A DNA stretch of 64,000 nt from Phycisphaeraceae bacterium (lineage in GTDB: Bacteria > Planctomycetota > Phycisphaerae > Phycisphaerales > UBA1924). The translations under genes and the position numbers were made by a program. The DNA lies in assembly GCA_019636695.1 (NCBI GenBank), contig JAHBXD010000002.1, forward strand, positions 186,001-250,000, given 5' to 3'. This document shows, piece by piece, positions 27,518 through 36,161 of the stretch (positions are counted from its first letter, which is position 1; each line of letters opens with the position of its first letter). Below the pieces are notes generated by a model that saw nothing but the letters and a program-made list of their open reading frames with translations, ran no database searches and had not been told where the DNA came from.

Positions 27518-28935
27518 GGGCCGGCGGCCTCCAGTCGTGCATGGGCCTCGGCCAGCGCAGCGCTGACGCGCTCGACGGATGTTCCGCCGTACGCGTTGCG
27601 CCGGGCAAGGCCGGCTTCAAGGCTCAGGTGTGCGGCGACATCCGGGCCGATCTCAGGGCAGACCGACCGCATGACCTCAATCGGAAGCGCTTCAAGCGTA
27701 ACGCCGCGTTCGATCGCCAGACGCACCAGGCGGCCGACGTGCTCGTGGGCATCGCGGAAGGGCACGCCGCGCTCCACAAGATAATCGGCCAGGTCGGTGG
27801 CGTTGGCGTGTCCGCCGCGAGCGGCCTCGCGGCAGCGGTTGGGATCGAAGGTGACGCCGGCGAGCACGCGCGTGCCGACGAGCAGGCAGAGCGACAGTTC
27901 ATCCATCGCTCGGAAGAGGGGGGCTTTATCCTCCTGCATGTCTTTGTTGTACGCCAGGGGCAGGCCCTTCATCGTGGCCAGAAGCGCAACGAACGCCCCG
28001 AGGAACCCCCCGGCCTTGCCCCGGAGCAGTTCGAGGGCGTCAGGGTTCTTTTTCTGCGGCATCAGGCTCGAACCGCTGGTCATGGCGTCTTCGAGGCGGA
28101 TGAAGCCGAACTCATCGGTGGCATAGAGGATAAGTTCTTCGGCGAGGCGCGACAGATGCATCGCACAGATCGAAGCCGAGGCGAGCACTTCGAGCACGCC
28201 GTCACGGTCGGAAACCGCGTCGAGCGAGTTGGCGGCGGGGGCATCAAAGCCCAGTTCGGCGGCCAGGGCGTGCCGATCGACCGGGTAGGCCGTGCCCGCG
28301 AGCGCTGCGCACCCCAGCGGGCATTGGTTGCCGCGCAAGCGCGCATCGGCGAAACGCCCGATGTCGCGCTCGAGCATGTCGACATACGCAAGGCACCAGT
28401 GGCCGAGCAGCACGGGCTGAGCGCGCTGCAGGTGTGTGTAGCCCGGCAAGACGTGATCGGCCGCGTGGCGCTGCGCCAGGGCCACCAATGCGCGCTGCAG
28501 AGCGCGCAATTCGGCGATGCGGGCATCGAGTGCTTCACGCAGCCAGAGACGCAGATCGGTCGCGACCTGATCGTTTCGTGAGCGACCGGTGTGCAGTTTT
28601 TTTCCGAGGGGGCCGACAATCGCAATGAGGCGCTGTTCGACCCACGAGTGGACATCCTCAGCGCCGGATTCCGTCGGTGGAGAACTTCGAGCGCGGGCTT
28701 CTTCGAGCACGGCATCGAGCGCGGTGTGCAGGCGCGCGGCCTCGTCATGCGTGAGCACACCGGCGCGGGCGAGGGCGCCGGCCCATGCGCGCGAGCCGAG
28801 GATGTCGGCCTCGACCAGTCGCCAATCGACCGGGAGTGAGTCGTTGACGGCACGGAATAGCGGATCGGCGGCGGACGCAAACCGTCCGCCCCACATCCCC
28901 GTGCTGCCGCTAGCCGGTTGACCGTCGCGTGTCAT
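27514..28935 (-). CDS. argH: Argininosuccinate lyase
   Basis: 473 residues of the fumarase/aspartase superfamily. Visible: MWGGRFASAADPLF near the N-terminus, EDVHSWVEQRL, KKLHTGRSRNDQVATDLRLW, PGYTHLQRAQPVLLGHW and the signature loop TSGSSLMPQKKNPDALELLR. It splits argininosuccinate into arginine and fumarate, the last step of the pathway. The ATG at 28935 shares its A with the argG stop (TGATG), so start choice is clear, although the frame is open to 29220. It overlaps argA by 4 nt. Confidence 0.95.
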   Translation of the reverse strand: MTRDGQPASGSTGMWGGRFASAADPLFRAVNDSLPVDWRLVEADILGSRAWAGALARAGVLTHDEAARLHTALDAVLEEARARSSPPTESGAEDVHSWVEQRLIAIVGPLGKKLHTGRSRNDQVATDLRLWLREALDARIAELRALQRALVALAQRHAADHVLPGYTHLQRAQPVLLGHWCLAYVDMLERDIGRFADARLRGNQCPLGCAALAGTAYPVDRHALAAELGFDAPAANSLDAVSDRDGVLEVLASASICAMHLSRLAEELILYATDEFGFIRLEDAMTSGSSLMPQKKNPDALELLRGKAGGFLGAFVALLATMKGLPLAYNKDMQEDKAPLFRAMDELSLCLLVGTRVLAGVTFDPNRCREAARGGHANATDLADYLVERGVPFRDAHEHVGRLVRLAIERGVTLEALPIEVMRSVCPEIGPDVAAHLSLEAGLARRNAYGGTSVERVSAALAEAHARLEAAGP

Positions 28936-30173
28936 CAGCGGGCGGCTCCGGTGCGGTCGGTGCGAGCGGCGTGCGATGCGGTCAGGGCGCGGATGCGCTC
29001 GGGCAGGGTGAAGAGGCGGATGAAGCCGGTGGCGTCTTTCTGGTTGTAGACCTCGTCTTTCGAGAACGTGGCGTAGTCTTCGCTGTAAAGCGAGTTGGGG
29101 CTGCGCCGGCGCACGGCGGTCGCCGCGCCCTTGAAGAGCCGCACGACAACCTGCCCGTGCAGGGGCCGGGCGATGGCATCGACGGCGGCCATGAGGGCCT
29201 CGCGCTTGGGGGTATACCACTTGCCTTCGTAGATCAGGTCGGCGACCTGGAGGGCGAGTTCTTCACGCAGGCGCAGCGTCTGGCGGTCGAGCACGAGTTC
29301 TTCAAGGCCGCGAATAGCCTCGAAGAGCACCGCGCCGCCGGGGGTTTCATAAAGGCCGCGGCTCTTCATCCCCACGACGCGGTTTTCAACAAGATCGATG
29401 CGGCCGACGCCGTGCTCGCCGGCGACGGTGTTGAGATGCTCGACAAGGGCTTCGCCGGGCATGCGTTTGCCGTCGACGGCGACCGGGCGACCGCCTTCGA
29501 TGTCGATGAGGACATCGCGCGGCGCATCGGGGGCCTTTTCGGGCGAAACGGTCATCATCCAGGCGTCATCGGGCGGAGGGTTCCAGGGATCTTCAATGCC
29601 GCCGCCTTCGTGGCTGACATGCCAGAGGTTTTTATCGCGGCTGTAGGCTTTTGTGGCGCTGGCGTTGGTGGGGATGTTGCGCTGTTTGAGGTAGTTGATG
29701 AGGTCTTCGCGGCCTCGGAGCGACCACTCGCGCCATGGGGCGATGACCTGAAGATCGGGCGCGAGGGCGGCGAAGGTGGCCTCGAAGCGGATCTGGTCGT
29801 TGCCTTTGCCGGTGCAGCCGTGGGCGACGGCGTCGGCGCCGGTTTTACGGGCAACTTCGACCTGGGCGCGAGCGAGCAGGGGCCGGGCGATCGAGGTGCC
29901 CAGGAGATAGCGGCCTTCGTAGCGCGCGCCGGCCATAAGCATGGGATAGCAGAAGTCTTCGATGAACTCTCGCTTGAGATCGACGAAGTGAAACTCGCTG
30001 GCGCCGCTTTTGATGGCGCGCTCGTGCAGGCCCTCGACCTCGTCAAGACCCTGGCCGACATCGCCGCAATAGGCGACGACAGGACAGCCGTAGTTTTCGA
30101 CGAGCCATGCGAGGATGACGGAAGTATCGAGGCCGCCGGAATAGGCGAGGACGATCTTGGTGGGTGTGTTCAT
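28935..30173 (-). CDS. argG: Argininosuccinate synthase
   Basis: 412 residues: ATP-binding loop KIVLAYSGGLDTSVILAWL at the N-terminus, VAYCGDVGQG, GTSIARPLLA, the citrulline/aspartate-site VAHGCTGKGNDQIRFE and SRDKNLWHVSHEGG. It condenses citrulline and aspartate using ATP. The ATG at 30173 is the natural start. Unusually, no Shine-Dalgarno precedes it (a run of Cs and the heptamer repeat do), so translation may depend on coupling or an unusual leader. It is separated from argF by 107 nt, the only long gap inside this operon. Confidence 0.95.
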   Translation of the reverse strand: MNTPTKIVLAYSGGLDTSVILAWLVENYGCPVVAYCGDVGQGLDEVEGLHERAIKSGASEFHFVDLKREFIEDFCYPMLMAGARYEGRYLLGTSIARPLLARAQVEVARKTGADAVAHGCTGKGNDQIRFEATFAALAPDLQVIAPWREWSLRGREDLINYLKQRNIPTNASATKAYSRDKNLWHVSHEGGGIEDPWNPPPDDAWMMTVSPEKAPDAPRDVLIDIEGGRPVAVDGKRMPGEALVEHLNTVAGEHGVGRIDLVENRVVGMKSRGLYETPGGAVLFEAIRGLEELVLDRQTLRLREELALQVADLIYEGKWYTPKREALMAAVDAIARPLHGQVVVRLFKGAATAVRRRSPNSLYSEDYATFSKDEVYNQKDATGFIRLFTLPERIRALTASHAARTDRTGAAR

Positions 30174-30198
30174 TGGGGGGTCCGGGAATGGGGGGAGG

Positions 30199-30275
30199 CA
30201 ATGGGCAATGGGCAGTGGGCAGTGGGCAATGGGCAGTGGGCAATGGGCAATGGGCAATGGGCAATGGGCAATGGG
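30199..30275. repeat. Heptanucleotide tandem repeat (CARTGGG) between argF and argG
   Basis: Eleven perfect 7-nt units in register: CAATGGG eight times and CAGTGGG three times (units 3, 4 and 6). On the transcribed minus strand it reads CCCATTG/CCCACTG. It lies in the argF-argG spacer of the arg operon. It resembles the short tandemly repeated heptamers known from cyanobacterial genomes. Confidence 0.95.
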
Positions 30276-30280
30276 GACGA

Positions 30281-31225
30281 TTAGAGGCCGCCGGAGAGGA
30301 TGTGGATGAGCAGGGCGTTTTGGGCGTGCATGCGATTTTCGGCCTGGTCGTACACGACGGAGGTTTGGGCATCGATCACGGCGTCGGTGACTTCGACGCC
30401 GCGTTTGGCGGGAAGGCAGTGCATGAAGATCGCGCCTGGTTCGGCGATGGCCATAAGGGCCGGGTTGACCTGGTAGGGCTGGAAGACCGCGAGGCGCTTG
30501 CCGGCTTCGTCGGCCTGGCCCATGCTGACCCACGTATCGGTGTAGACGGCGTTGCACCCGGCGATGGCGCCGATGTCGTTACTCAGGGTCAGGGCTGTGC
30601 CGTGCTCGGCGGCGAGGGCGTGGGCCTGCTGCACGACGCCGTAGCGCGGCTCGAACCCGCGCGGGGTGATGACGGTCAGCGGGACACCCATGACGGCGCA
30701 CCCGAGCATGAGGGCGTGGCAAACGTTGTTGCCGTCGCCGATGAAGGCAGGGCGAGCGCCGGAGAGGTCGCCGAACTGCTCGCGCAAGGTGAGCAGGTCG
30801 GCCAGCGCCTGGCAGGGGTGGTCGAGATCGGTCAGGGCGTTGATGACGGGGATGGCGGCGTATTCGGCAAGTTCTGTGACGGTGTCGTGGAGATAGGTTC
30901 TGGCGATGATGACTTCGACCCAGCGTTCGAGGTTGCGGGCGTAGTCTTTGATGCTCTCGCGCTGGCCGATGCGGTTCTCGGCGTGATCGAAATACATGGC
31001 GTGGCCGCCGCACTTGGCGATGCCGATTTCAAAACTGACGCGGGTGCGGAGCGAGGCTTTTTCAAAGAGCAGGACCGCGCCGCGCCCGGCAAGGGCGGAG
31101 GCGGCGGACGCGGGATCGGCCTTGATGGCGCAGGCGGTATCGAGGATCGCCGCGATTTCGTGGCGTTTCCAGTCGGCGAGGGAGAGCATGTCGCGCCCGA
31201 GAAGGTTGATGGTTGTTGCGGGCAT
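30281..31225 (-). CDS. argF: Ornithine carbamoyltransferase
   Basis: 314 residues. Carbamoyl-phosphate loop FEKASLRTRVSFE (SLRTR instead of the commoner STRTR, a known variant), second carbamoyl-phosphate region ALTDLDHPCQALADLLTL, ornithine-side motif DTWVSMGQ, and MHCLPAKRGVEV with the HCLP signature. It makes citrulline from ornithine and carbamoyl phosphate. ATG 31225 (MPATTINLLGRDML) begins 38 nt after the argB stop; the frame upstream lies inside argB and is not used. The HCLP motif separates it from aspartate carbamoyltransferase. Confidence 0.94.
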   Translation of the reverse strand: MPATTINLLGRDMLSLADWKRHEIAAILDTACAIKADPASAASALAGRGAVLLFEKASLRTRVSFEIGIAKCGGHAMYFDHAENRIGQRESIKDYARNLERWVEVIIARTYLHDTVTELAEYAAIPVINALTDLDHPCQALADLLTLREQFGDLSGARPAFIGDGNNVCHALMLGCAVMGVPLTVITPRGFEPRYGVVQQAHALAAEHGTALTLSNDIGAIAGCNAVYTDTWVSMGQADEAGKRLAVFQPYQVNPALMAIAEPGAIFMHCLPAKRGVEVTDAVIDAQTSVVYDQAENRMHAQNALLIHILSGGL

Positions 31226-31263
31226 GTGGTGGTCTCTGTGTTTGGGGTGCGTGGGGATGGACA

Positions 31264-32124
31264 TCACGAGTGTGTGGAAGGCGCTGCGAAGGCGTGATCT
31301 GCCGGATCGCGCGGGCCGGAGGGCGGGAGGATGCGTGTGCCGCACGGCTCGCCCCGGAAAAGGCGGACAAGGCTTTCCGGATCGTCGTAGGAGGCGATGA
31401 CGGCGGGCAGACGGGTGCGGGCGGCGGCGAGGGCCGCGGCCCGAAGTTTGGGAATCATGCCTCCGGTGGCGATGCGGCTGGTGATGATGTCTTCGACTGC
31501 GGACTGTTCGAGTTGGGGGATGAGATTCCCGGCGGCATCGAGCACGCCGGGGACATCGGTCAGGAGGACGAGGGCCGAAGCGTTGACGGCGGCGGCGAGG
31601 CCGACGGCGGCATCATCGGCGTTGATGTTGAGCATTGTTCCCGCATCATCGAAACCGATGGAACTGACCACGGGAAGATAGCCCGCATCGAGGAGGACGC
31701 GCATGAGGCGGGCATCGCCCCCGACAATTTCGCCGACTTGCCCGGCATCGAAGCCGTAGCGGGAAGTACGCACGCAGCGAAGGGCCGCGCCATCGCCGAC
31801 GGCCAGCCCGACGGCGGGCGCGCCCGCGGCGAGCATTGCGCCCACGAGGGTTTTGTTGAGCCGACCGGCGAGCACGGCGGCGACCTCGGGCATCTGGTCT
31901 GGCGGCGTAAGGCGAATGCCGTCGCGGCGGTGCGTGGTCATGCCCAGGCGGGTGAGGTGGTGGTCGAGGGCGTTGCCGCCTCCGTGGACGAGCGCAAGCC
32001 CGGCCTGGGCGTGGGCACGAGCGAGGGCGTGCCAGAGGTCGGCGCGGGTGAAGGGGTGCTCGACGGCGGTGCCGCTGAGTTTGACGACGAACGGGCGTCG
32101 TGGAGTATGCGCGAATTCGTGCAT
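31264..32124 (-). CDS. argB: Acetylglutamate kinase
   Basis: 286 residues of the amino-acid kinase family: [24 protein letters not shown] (phosphate loop), [47 protein letters not shown] and [14 protein letters not shown] near the C-terminus. It phosphorylates N-acetylglutamate, often under arginine feedback. ATG 32124 is separated by one nucleotide from the argC stop. The usual VVKxGG start is here VVKLSG, a mild deviation. It lacks the long N-terminal helix often linked to arginine-sensitive hexameric forms, so feedback control is uncertain. Confidence 0.92.
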   Translation of the reverse strand: MHEFAHTPRRPFVVKLSGTAVEHPFTRADLWHALARAHAQAGLALVHGGGNALDHHLTRLGMTTHRRDGIRLTPPDQMPEVAAVLAGRLNKTLVGAMLAAGAPAVGLAVGDGAALRCVRTSRYGFDAGQVGEIVGGDARLMRVLLDAGYLPVVSSIGFDDAGTMLNINADDAAVGLAAAVNASALVLLTDVPGVLDAAGNLIPQLEQSAVEDIITSRIATGGMIPKLRAAALAAARTRLPAVIASYDDPESLVRLFRGEPCGTRILPPSGPRDPADHAFAAPSTHS

Positions 32125-32125
32125 G

Positions 32126-33163
32126 TCAGAGCACCTCCAGGGCGGTGGTTTCGGGGAACCCGAGGGTGACATTCATGCACTGGAGCGCCTGGCCGGCAGC
32201 GCCCTTGGTGAGGTTGTCGATCGCCGAGCAGAGGACGAGCCGGCCTCGGTCGTCGTTGCCGGTGAGGGCGATATCGCAGAAATTTGTGCGTTCTACGGCG
32301 AGGGAGTCGGGCCAGAGGCCGCGGGGGAGCAGGCGGATAAACGGCTCGCGCGCGTAGACGCCGGCGAGATGGGCGCGGGCGCGATCGACATTCCACCCCT
32401 GGGCGAGGTGGACGTGGGTGGTGCAGACCATGCCTCGGCAGAGCGGCGCGACATGGGGGACAAAATCGACCTCGACGCCGGCGTGGAGGGAGATCTCGGG
32501 CTGGTGGCGGTGTTCGAGGACGCCGTATGGGCGCAGGCCGACTTCGCAGAAGAGGTTGGGGGTCTTGGCGGCGCGGCCGGCGCCGCTGATGCCGCTGATG
32601 GCGTTGATGACGGGGTTTGTGCCCGGCCGGAGCGCGCCAGCACGCACGAGGGGGGCAAGGGGGAGGATGGCGCAGGTGGGGTAGCAGCCGGGCACGGCGA
32701 CGAGGCGGGCCTGGGGGAGACGTTGACGATGGAGTTCGACGAGGCCGTAGACCGCGGTTTCGAGGAGGTGCGGATGTTCGTGGGTGAAGCCGTAATGGGC
32801 GGGGTAGAGGGCGGGATCGCGCAGGCGAAAGGCGGCGGAGAGGTCAAAGACGCGCAGGCCGGCATCGAGGAGGGCCGCGGCGAGGTTGACGCTGGCCTCG
32901 TGGGGCGTGCAGAGAAAGACGGCGTCGGGCCTCAGGGCGATGACGGCGGCAGGGTCGGCGGCGGCGACGGGAAGATGGAGCCGAGCACGAAAACGTGGGA
33001 AAATGTCGGCGATGGACTGGTCGGCGTCGGCGCGGGCGGCCGAGCCGAAGAGGCCGACGATTTCGGCATGGGGGTGGTTGATAAGCAGGCGGCAGAGTTC
33101 GGCGCCGGCGTACCCCGGCGCGCCGACGACGACGCATCGAGCCTTCGAAAGCGGCTTGGTCAT
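32126..33163 (-). CDS. argC: N-acetyl-gamma-glutamyl-phosphate reductase
   Basis: 345 residues: [20 protein letters not shown] (NADP loop), [29 protein letters not shown], and the catalytic cysteine in [19 protein letters not shown]. Further on, [11 protein letters not shown] and [10 protein letters not shown] are typical. It reduces N-acetylglutamyl phosphate to the semialdehyde. Its ATG overlaps the argR stop by 4 nt (ATGA). argD, needed for the next step, is not in the window. Confidence 0.94.
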   Translation of the reverse strand: MTKPLSKARCVVVGAPGYAGAELCRLLINHPHAEIVGLFGSAARADADQSIADIFPRFRARLHLPVAAADPAAVIALRPDAVFLCTPHEASVNLAAALLDAGLRVFDLSAAFRLRDPALYPAHYGFTHEHPHLLETAVYGLVELHRQRLPQARLVAVPGCYPTCAILPLAPLVRAGALRPGTNPVINAISGISGAGRAAKTPNLFCEVGLRPYGVLEHRHQPEISLHAGVEVDFVPHVAPLCRGMVCTTHVHLAQGWNVDRARAHLAGVYAREPFIRLLPRGLWPDSLAVERTNFCDIALTGNDDRGRLVLCSAIDNLTKGAAGQALQCMNVTLGFPETTALEVL

Positions 33164-33639
33164 GCGCCGACCCCGTGCAGGGCGCTGTCGAGGCCGGCGT
33201 TGCGACGGAGCGACTCGGCGAGTTGCTGGGCGCGGTTTTCGGAGCGTGCGGCGATGAAGATGGTGTCGTCTCCGGCGATGGTTCCGAGGATGTTTTCGGG
33301 GGGCGACCGATCGAGTTCGAGGGCGACGATCTGGGCGTGGCCGGGGCCGGTGCGGAGGACTACCAGGTTGCCTCCGACATCGACCGAGCGGACGAACATG
33401 CCGAGGGTTCGGGCGAGGGCGCCGGGTTCGTAGGCGGGGAGTGGTCCGGGTTGATCGGGGAGGAAGTATCCGGAGGGGCCTTTGACGACGCCGAGAGCGC
33501 GGAGGTCGCGGGAGAGGGTGGCCTGGGCGACGGTGATGCCCTGCTCGGCGAGGATGGCCTGGAGTTGATCCTGGCTTTCGACGTGCTGACGCCGGAGGAT
33601 GGAGGCAATGAGGGCCTGTCGTCTGGGCCGGTGGTCCAT
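33160..33639 (-). CDS. argR: Arginine repressor
   Basis: 159 residues. The winged helix N-terminal domain is clear ([19 protein letters not shown], then [20 protein letters not shown]). The C-terminal arginine-binding oligomerisation domain has [20 protein letters not shown] and [18 protein letters not shown], with GDDT as the arginine-contact motif. It is the first gene of the arg operon, so repression is probably autogenous. ATG 33639 sits only 6 nt downstream of a near-consensus -10 box, implying a leaderless message. It is the only transcription factor in the operon. Confidence 0.93.
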   Translation of the reverse strand: MDHRPRRQALIASILRRQHVESQDQLQAILAEQGITVAQATLSRDLRALGVVKGPSGYFLPDQPGPLPAYEPGALARTLGMFVRSVDVGGNLVVLRTGPGHAQIVALELDRSPPENILGTIAGDDTIFIAARSENRAQQLAESLRRNAGLDSALHGVGA

Positions 33640-33645
33640 GGCATG

Positions 33646-33674
33646 AGTATTCACACCATGAATGGATATGTCAA
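33646..33674 (-). promoter_or_regulatory. arg operon promoter, leaderless type
   Basis: Minus strand: TTGACA (33674-33669), 17-nt spacer, AATACT (33651-33646), then 6 nt to the argR ATG. The stretch is AT-rich compared with its surroundings. It lies in the 53-nt gap after the ABC permease gene. Confidence 0.8.
33649..33663. promoter_or_regulatory. Candidate ArgR operator half-sites
   Basis: ATTCA (33649-33653), 5 nt, TGAAT (33659-33663), lying between and touching the -10 and -35 boxes. TGAAT/ATTCA are the half-sites of ARG boxes, but the usual box has TGAAT before ATTCA; here they face outward, so this may be two adjoining half-boxes. Confidence 0.5.
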
Positions 33675-33692
33675 GGGATGGTGCGCGCGTGC

Positions 33693-35093
33693 TCAGGCCA
33701 TGCGTACCCAGCGGAGGAGTGTACGGAAGTCCGGGGGTTTGCCGTACATCAGGACGCCGATGCGGAAGATTTTGGCGGTGGCCCAGATGGCGATGAAGAC
33801 GCTGACGAGGCCGATGACGATGCTGGCGGCGATCTGCCATTGCGGGATCGGCTCGGTGCCGGCCATGCGGATGACCATGGCGAACGGGCTGATGGGGGGG
33901 ACGAGGCTGCAGACGACGGAGAAGGTGGAGTTGGGGCTGCGCATGATGGGCATCCAGAGCATCATGGGGATGATGAGGATGAGCATCACGGGGGTGAGGA
34001 GGGCCTGGGCCTCGCGGACTTCGGTGACAGCGCTGCCGATGGCGGCCATGAGGCTGCCGACGAGGACAAAGGCGATGAAGAAGAAGATCATGAGCAGGGC
34101 GACGTTGCCGGCGTCGAGCAGGTAGAGGAGGTTGAACTGGCGGAGCGCAAGGACGCCGATGACGAGATAGACGGCCATGATGGAGAGGGCGACGGCCATC
34201 TGGCCGAGAATTTTGCCGGTCATCAACTGGAGGGGCGAGACCGCGCTCAGGAGGACTTCCATCACGCGGCTGGATTTTTCTTCGATCACGGTGGTCATGA
34301 GATATTGCCCCCCGGTGAAGACGCTGATCCAGAGGAGCATCATGAAGCCCATGGCGAGGAAGAGATTTGCGCTTCCTCCGGTGCTTCGGCGTGTGCCGGT
34401 GGGGGTGACGACTTCGCCGTCTACCGGCCCGATGGCGGTGAGTTCGCGGATTTCGCGGAGGTTTTGCCCGGCGGCGGAGACGCGGGCCTGGATGATGGCA
34501 TCGCGGATCTTGGCCTTGAGGGGTTGTTCGAAGCGATCGTCGAGGCGGGTGCGGAGGAAGAGTTGATAGGCGGCGAAGGGGATGGCCGGATCAGCCCGGC
34601 GGACGGAGAAGCGGTCGATGACGACGACGGCGAGGGTGTCTCCGGATTGCGGGGTGCCGACGCGGAGGGCTTCCTGGGCTTTCTCGACGTCGGCGTCGGG
34701 AGGAAGGCGCACGATGCTGATGGTGGGGACTTCGCCGAGGAGTTGATCGACGGCCATTTCGGCGGCTTTATCGCCGGCGGGGGTCAGCCCGCGCGCGGCC
34801 TGGCGCATGGCCTCTTTCTGGGCGCGGAGTTCGGCGGCGAGGACTTCGGGGGAGTAGGCCCGGGCGAGGGCATCGGGGATCGTCGGGGCGGTGGCGTCGC
34901 CTTCCCACTCGGAACGGTCGATGACGGCGATCGTGCCGTTGACTACGGGGGGTTTGTCGCTGATGAGCCTGGGGATGAGCATGATCGCGAGGATCATGAT
35001 GCATGGGAAGATGAGCACGCCGATGAGGAAGCCCTTGGTCGCGACGGTCGAGGTGTATTCGCGGCGGGCGATCTGGAGTGTTTTGCTGTTCAT
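33693..35093 (-). CDS. ABC-2 type transporter permease (NatB-like)
   Basis: 466 residues. The start is typical: MNSKTLQIARREYTSTVATK followed by a first membrane segment (LIGVLIFPCIMILAIML). A ~200-residue extracytoplasmic loop follows, then 5-6 membrane helices (FLAMGFMMLLWISVFTGGQY, EEKSSRVMEVLLSAVSPLQL between them, VALLMIFFFIAFVLVGSLMA, LLTPVMLILIIPMMLWMPIM). The EEKSSRVMEVLLS loop is diagnostic of the NatB/ABC-2 family. With the upstream ATPase, whose stop it overlaps (ATGA), it forms an exporter of unknown substrate; sodium, lipid or antibiotic export are all possible. Confidence 0.9.
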   Translation of the reverse strand: MNSKTLQIARREYTSTVATKGFLIGVLIFPCIMILAIMLIPRLISDKPPVVNGTIAVIDRSEWEGDATAPTIPDALARAYSPEVLAAELRAQKEAMRQAARGLTPAGDKAAEMAVDQLLGEVPTISIVRLPPDADVEKAQEALRVGTPQSGDTLAVVVIDRFSVRRADPAIPFAAYQLFLRTRLDDRFEQPLKAKIRDAIIQARVSAAGQNLREIRELTAIGPVDGEVVTPTGTRRSTGGSANLFLAMGFMMLLWISVFTGGQYLMTTVIEEKSSRVMEVLLSAVSPLQLMTGKILGQMAVALSIMAVYLVIGVLALRQFNLLYLLDAGNVALLMIFFFIAFVLVGSLMAAIGSAVTEVREAQALLTPVMLILIIPMMLWMPIMRSPNSTFSVVCSLVPPISPFAMVIRMAGTEPIPQWQIAASIVIGLVSVFIAIWATAKIFRIGVLMYGKPPDFRTLLRWVRMA

Positions 35094-36082
35094 CGCGCGC
35101 TCTCCTGAGCGTTGTCGGCAGAGATGTCGGGCGTGGCCAGGGCCGCGCGGACTTCATCGGCGCTTTGTCCGAAGTCGCCGCCGGTGACGATATCGACGAA
35201 GATGTCTTCGAGGGTGGGCCGCTTGAGTTCGATGCGGGTGCAGGGGATAGCGCCGGAGATTTCGCGGAGGGTTTCGACCGGATCGGCGTCGGGGGCGAGT
35301 TCGGCCTCCCAACCCTGGTGGACCTGGTCGAAACGATGCACGCCGCGAGGACGACCCGCGGCGGCGACGTGTGCGTCATCAACTGGGCGGAAGGCGATGC
35401 GCCTGGGATCGTGCGAGGCGTGGATGTCGCGCATCTCGGCATCGAGCACCTTGACGCCCTGGTGGATCATGATGATGTGATCGCAGAGGGCTTCGGCGCT
35501 GGCCATGTGGTGGGTGCTGAAGATCATGGTGACGCCGGCGCGGTGCTGTTCAAGGAAGAGATCGCGCATGAGGCGCGTGTTGACGGGGTCGAGGCCGCTG
35601 AAGGGTTCATCAAGGATGAGCAGATCGGGCTGGTGGAGCACGCAGGCGATGAACTGGACTTTCTGCTGCATGCCCTTACTGAGTTCTTCACACTTTTTCG
35701 AGTATTCCGGGCCGAGGCCGACACGTTCGAGCCAGTCATTGACCTTGCGGTTGAGGGCTGGGCCGCCATCGACGCCTTTGAGGCGGGCCATGTGGGCGAG
35801 GAACGCGCCGACTCTCATCTTGCGGTATACGCCGCGTTCTTCGGGGAGGTAGCCGATGCGGTCTTTGCTTTCGACGGCGGAGGCGCGGCCGAGGACGCTG
35901 AGGCGCCCCGAATCGGGGAAGATGATCGACATGACCATGCGGATGGTCGTGCTTTTGCCTGCGCCGTTGGGGCCGATGAAGCCGTACAGCCCGCCCGAGG
36001 CGACCTGGAGCGTGACGTTATCCACGGCGACTTTTGATCCGAACCGCTTGCAGACATCCTCAAGGATGATCGCTTCGTTCAT
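35090..36082 (-). CDS. ABC transporter ATP-binding protein (NatA-like)
   Basis: 330 residues. Walker A GPNGAGKSTT, Q-loop region GYLPEERGVYRKM, signature LSKGMQQKVQ, Walker B LLILDEPFSGLD, H-loop FSTHHMASAE. The C-terminal ~100 residues form the extension usual in the DrrA/NatA class. It energises the permease encoded immediately downstream with a 4-nt overlap. The ATG at 36082 follows GAGGGGA; the open frame upstream to 36559 lies antisense to the dehydrogenase C-terminus and is not used. Confidence 0.93.
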   Translation of the reverse strand: MNEAIILEDVCKRFGSKVAVDNVTLQVASGGLYGFIGPNGAGKSTTIRMVMSIIFPDSGRLSVLGRASAVESKDRIGYLPEERGVYRKMRVGAFLAHMARLKGVDGGPALNRKVNDWLERVGLGPEYSKKCEELSKGMQQKVQFIACVLHQPDLLILDEPFSGLDPVNTRLMRDLFLEQHRAGVTMIFSTHHMASAEALCDHIIMIHQGVKVLDAEMRDIHASHDPRRIAFRPVDDAHVAAAGRPRGVHRFDQVHQGWEAELAPDADPVETLREISGAIPCTRIELKRPTLEDIFVDIVTGGDFGQSADEVRAALATPDISADNAQESAR

Positions 36083-36161
36083 GCCATCCCCTCGCGCGCA
36101 CGGGATCGTGCAGGGCATTGTTCCGATTTGCCCGCCGCCCGTTGCACGGGAATCACGACGG

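Noticed and set aside
30199-30275. Heptamer array read as a CRISPR array
   Set aside because: The 7-nt units are contiguous with no spacers, so it is a simple tandem repeat.
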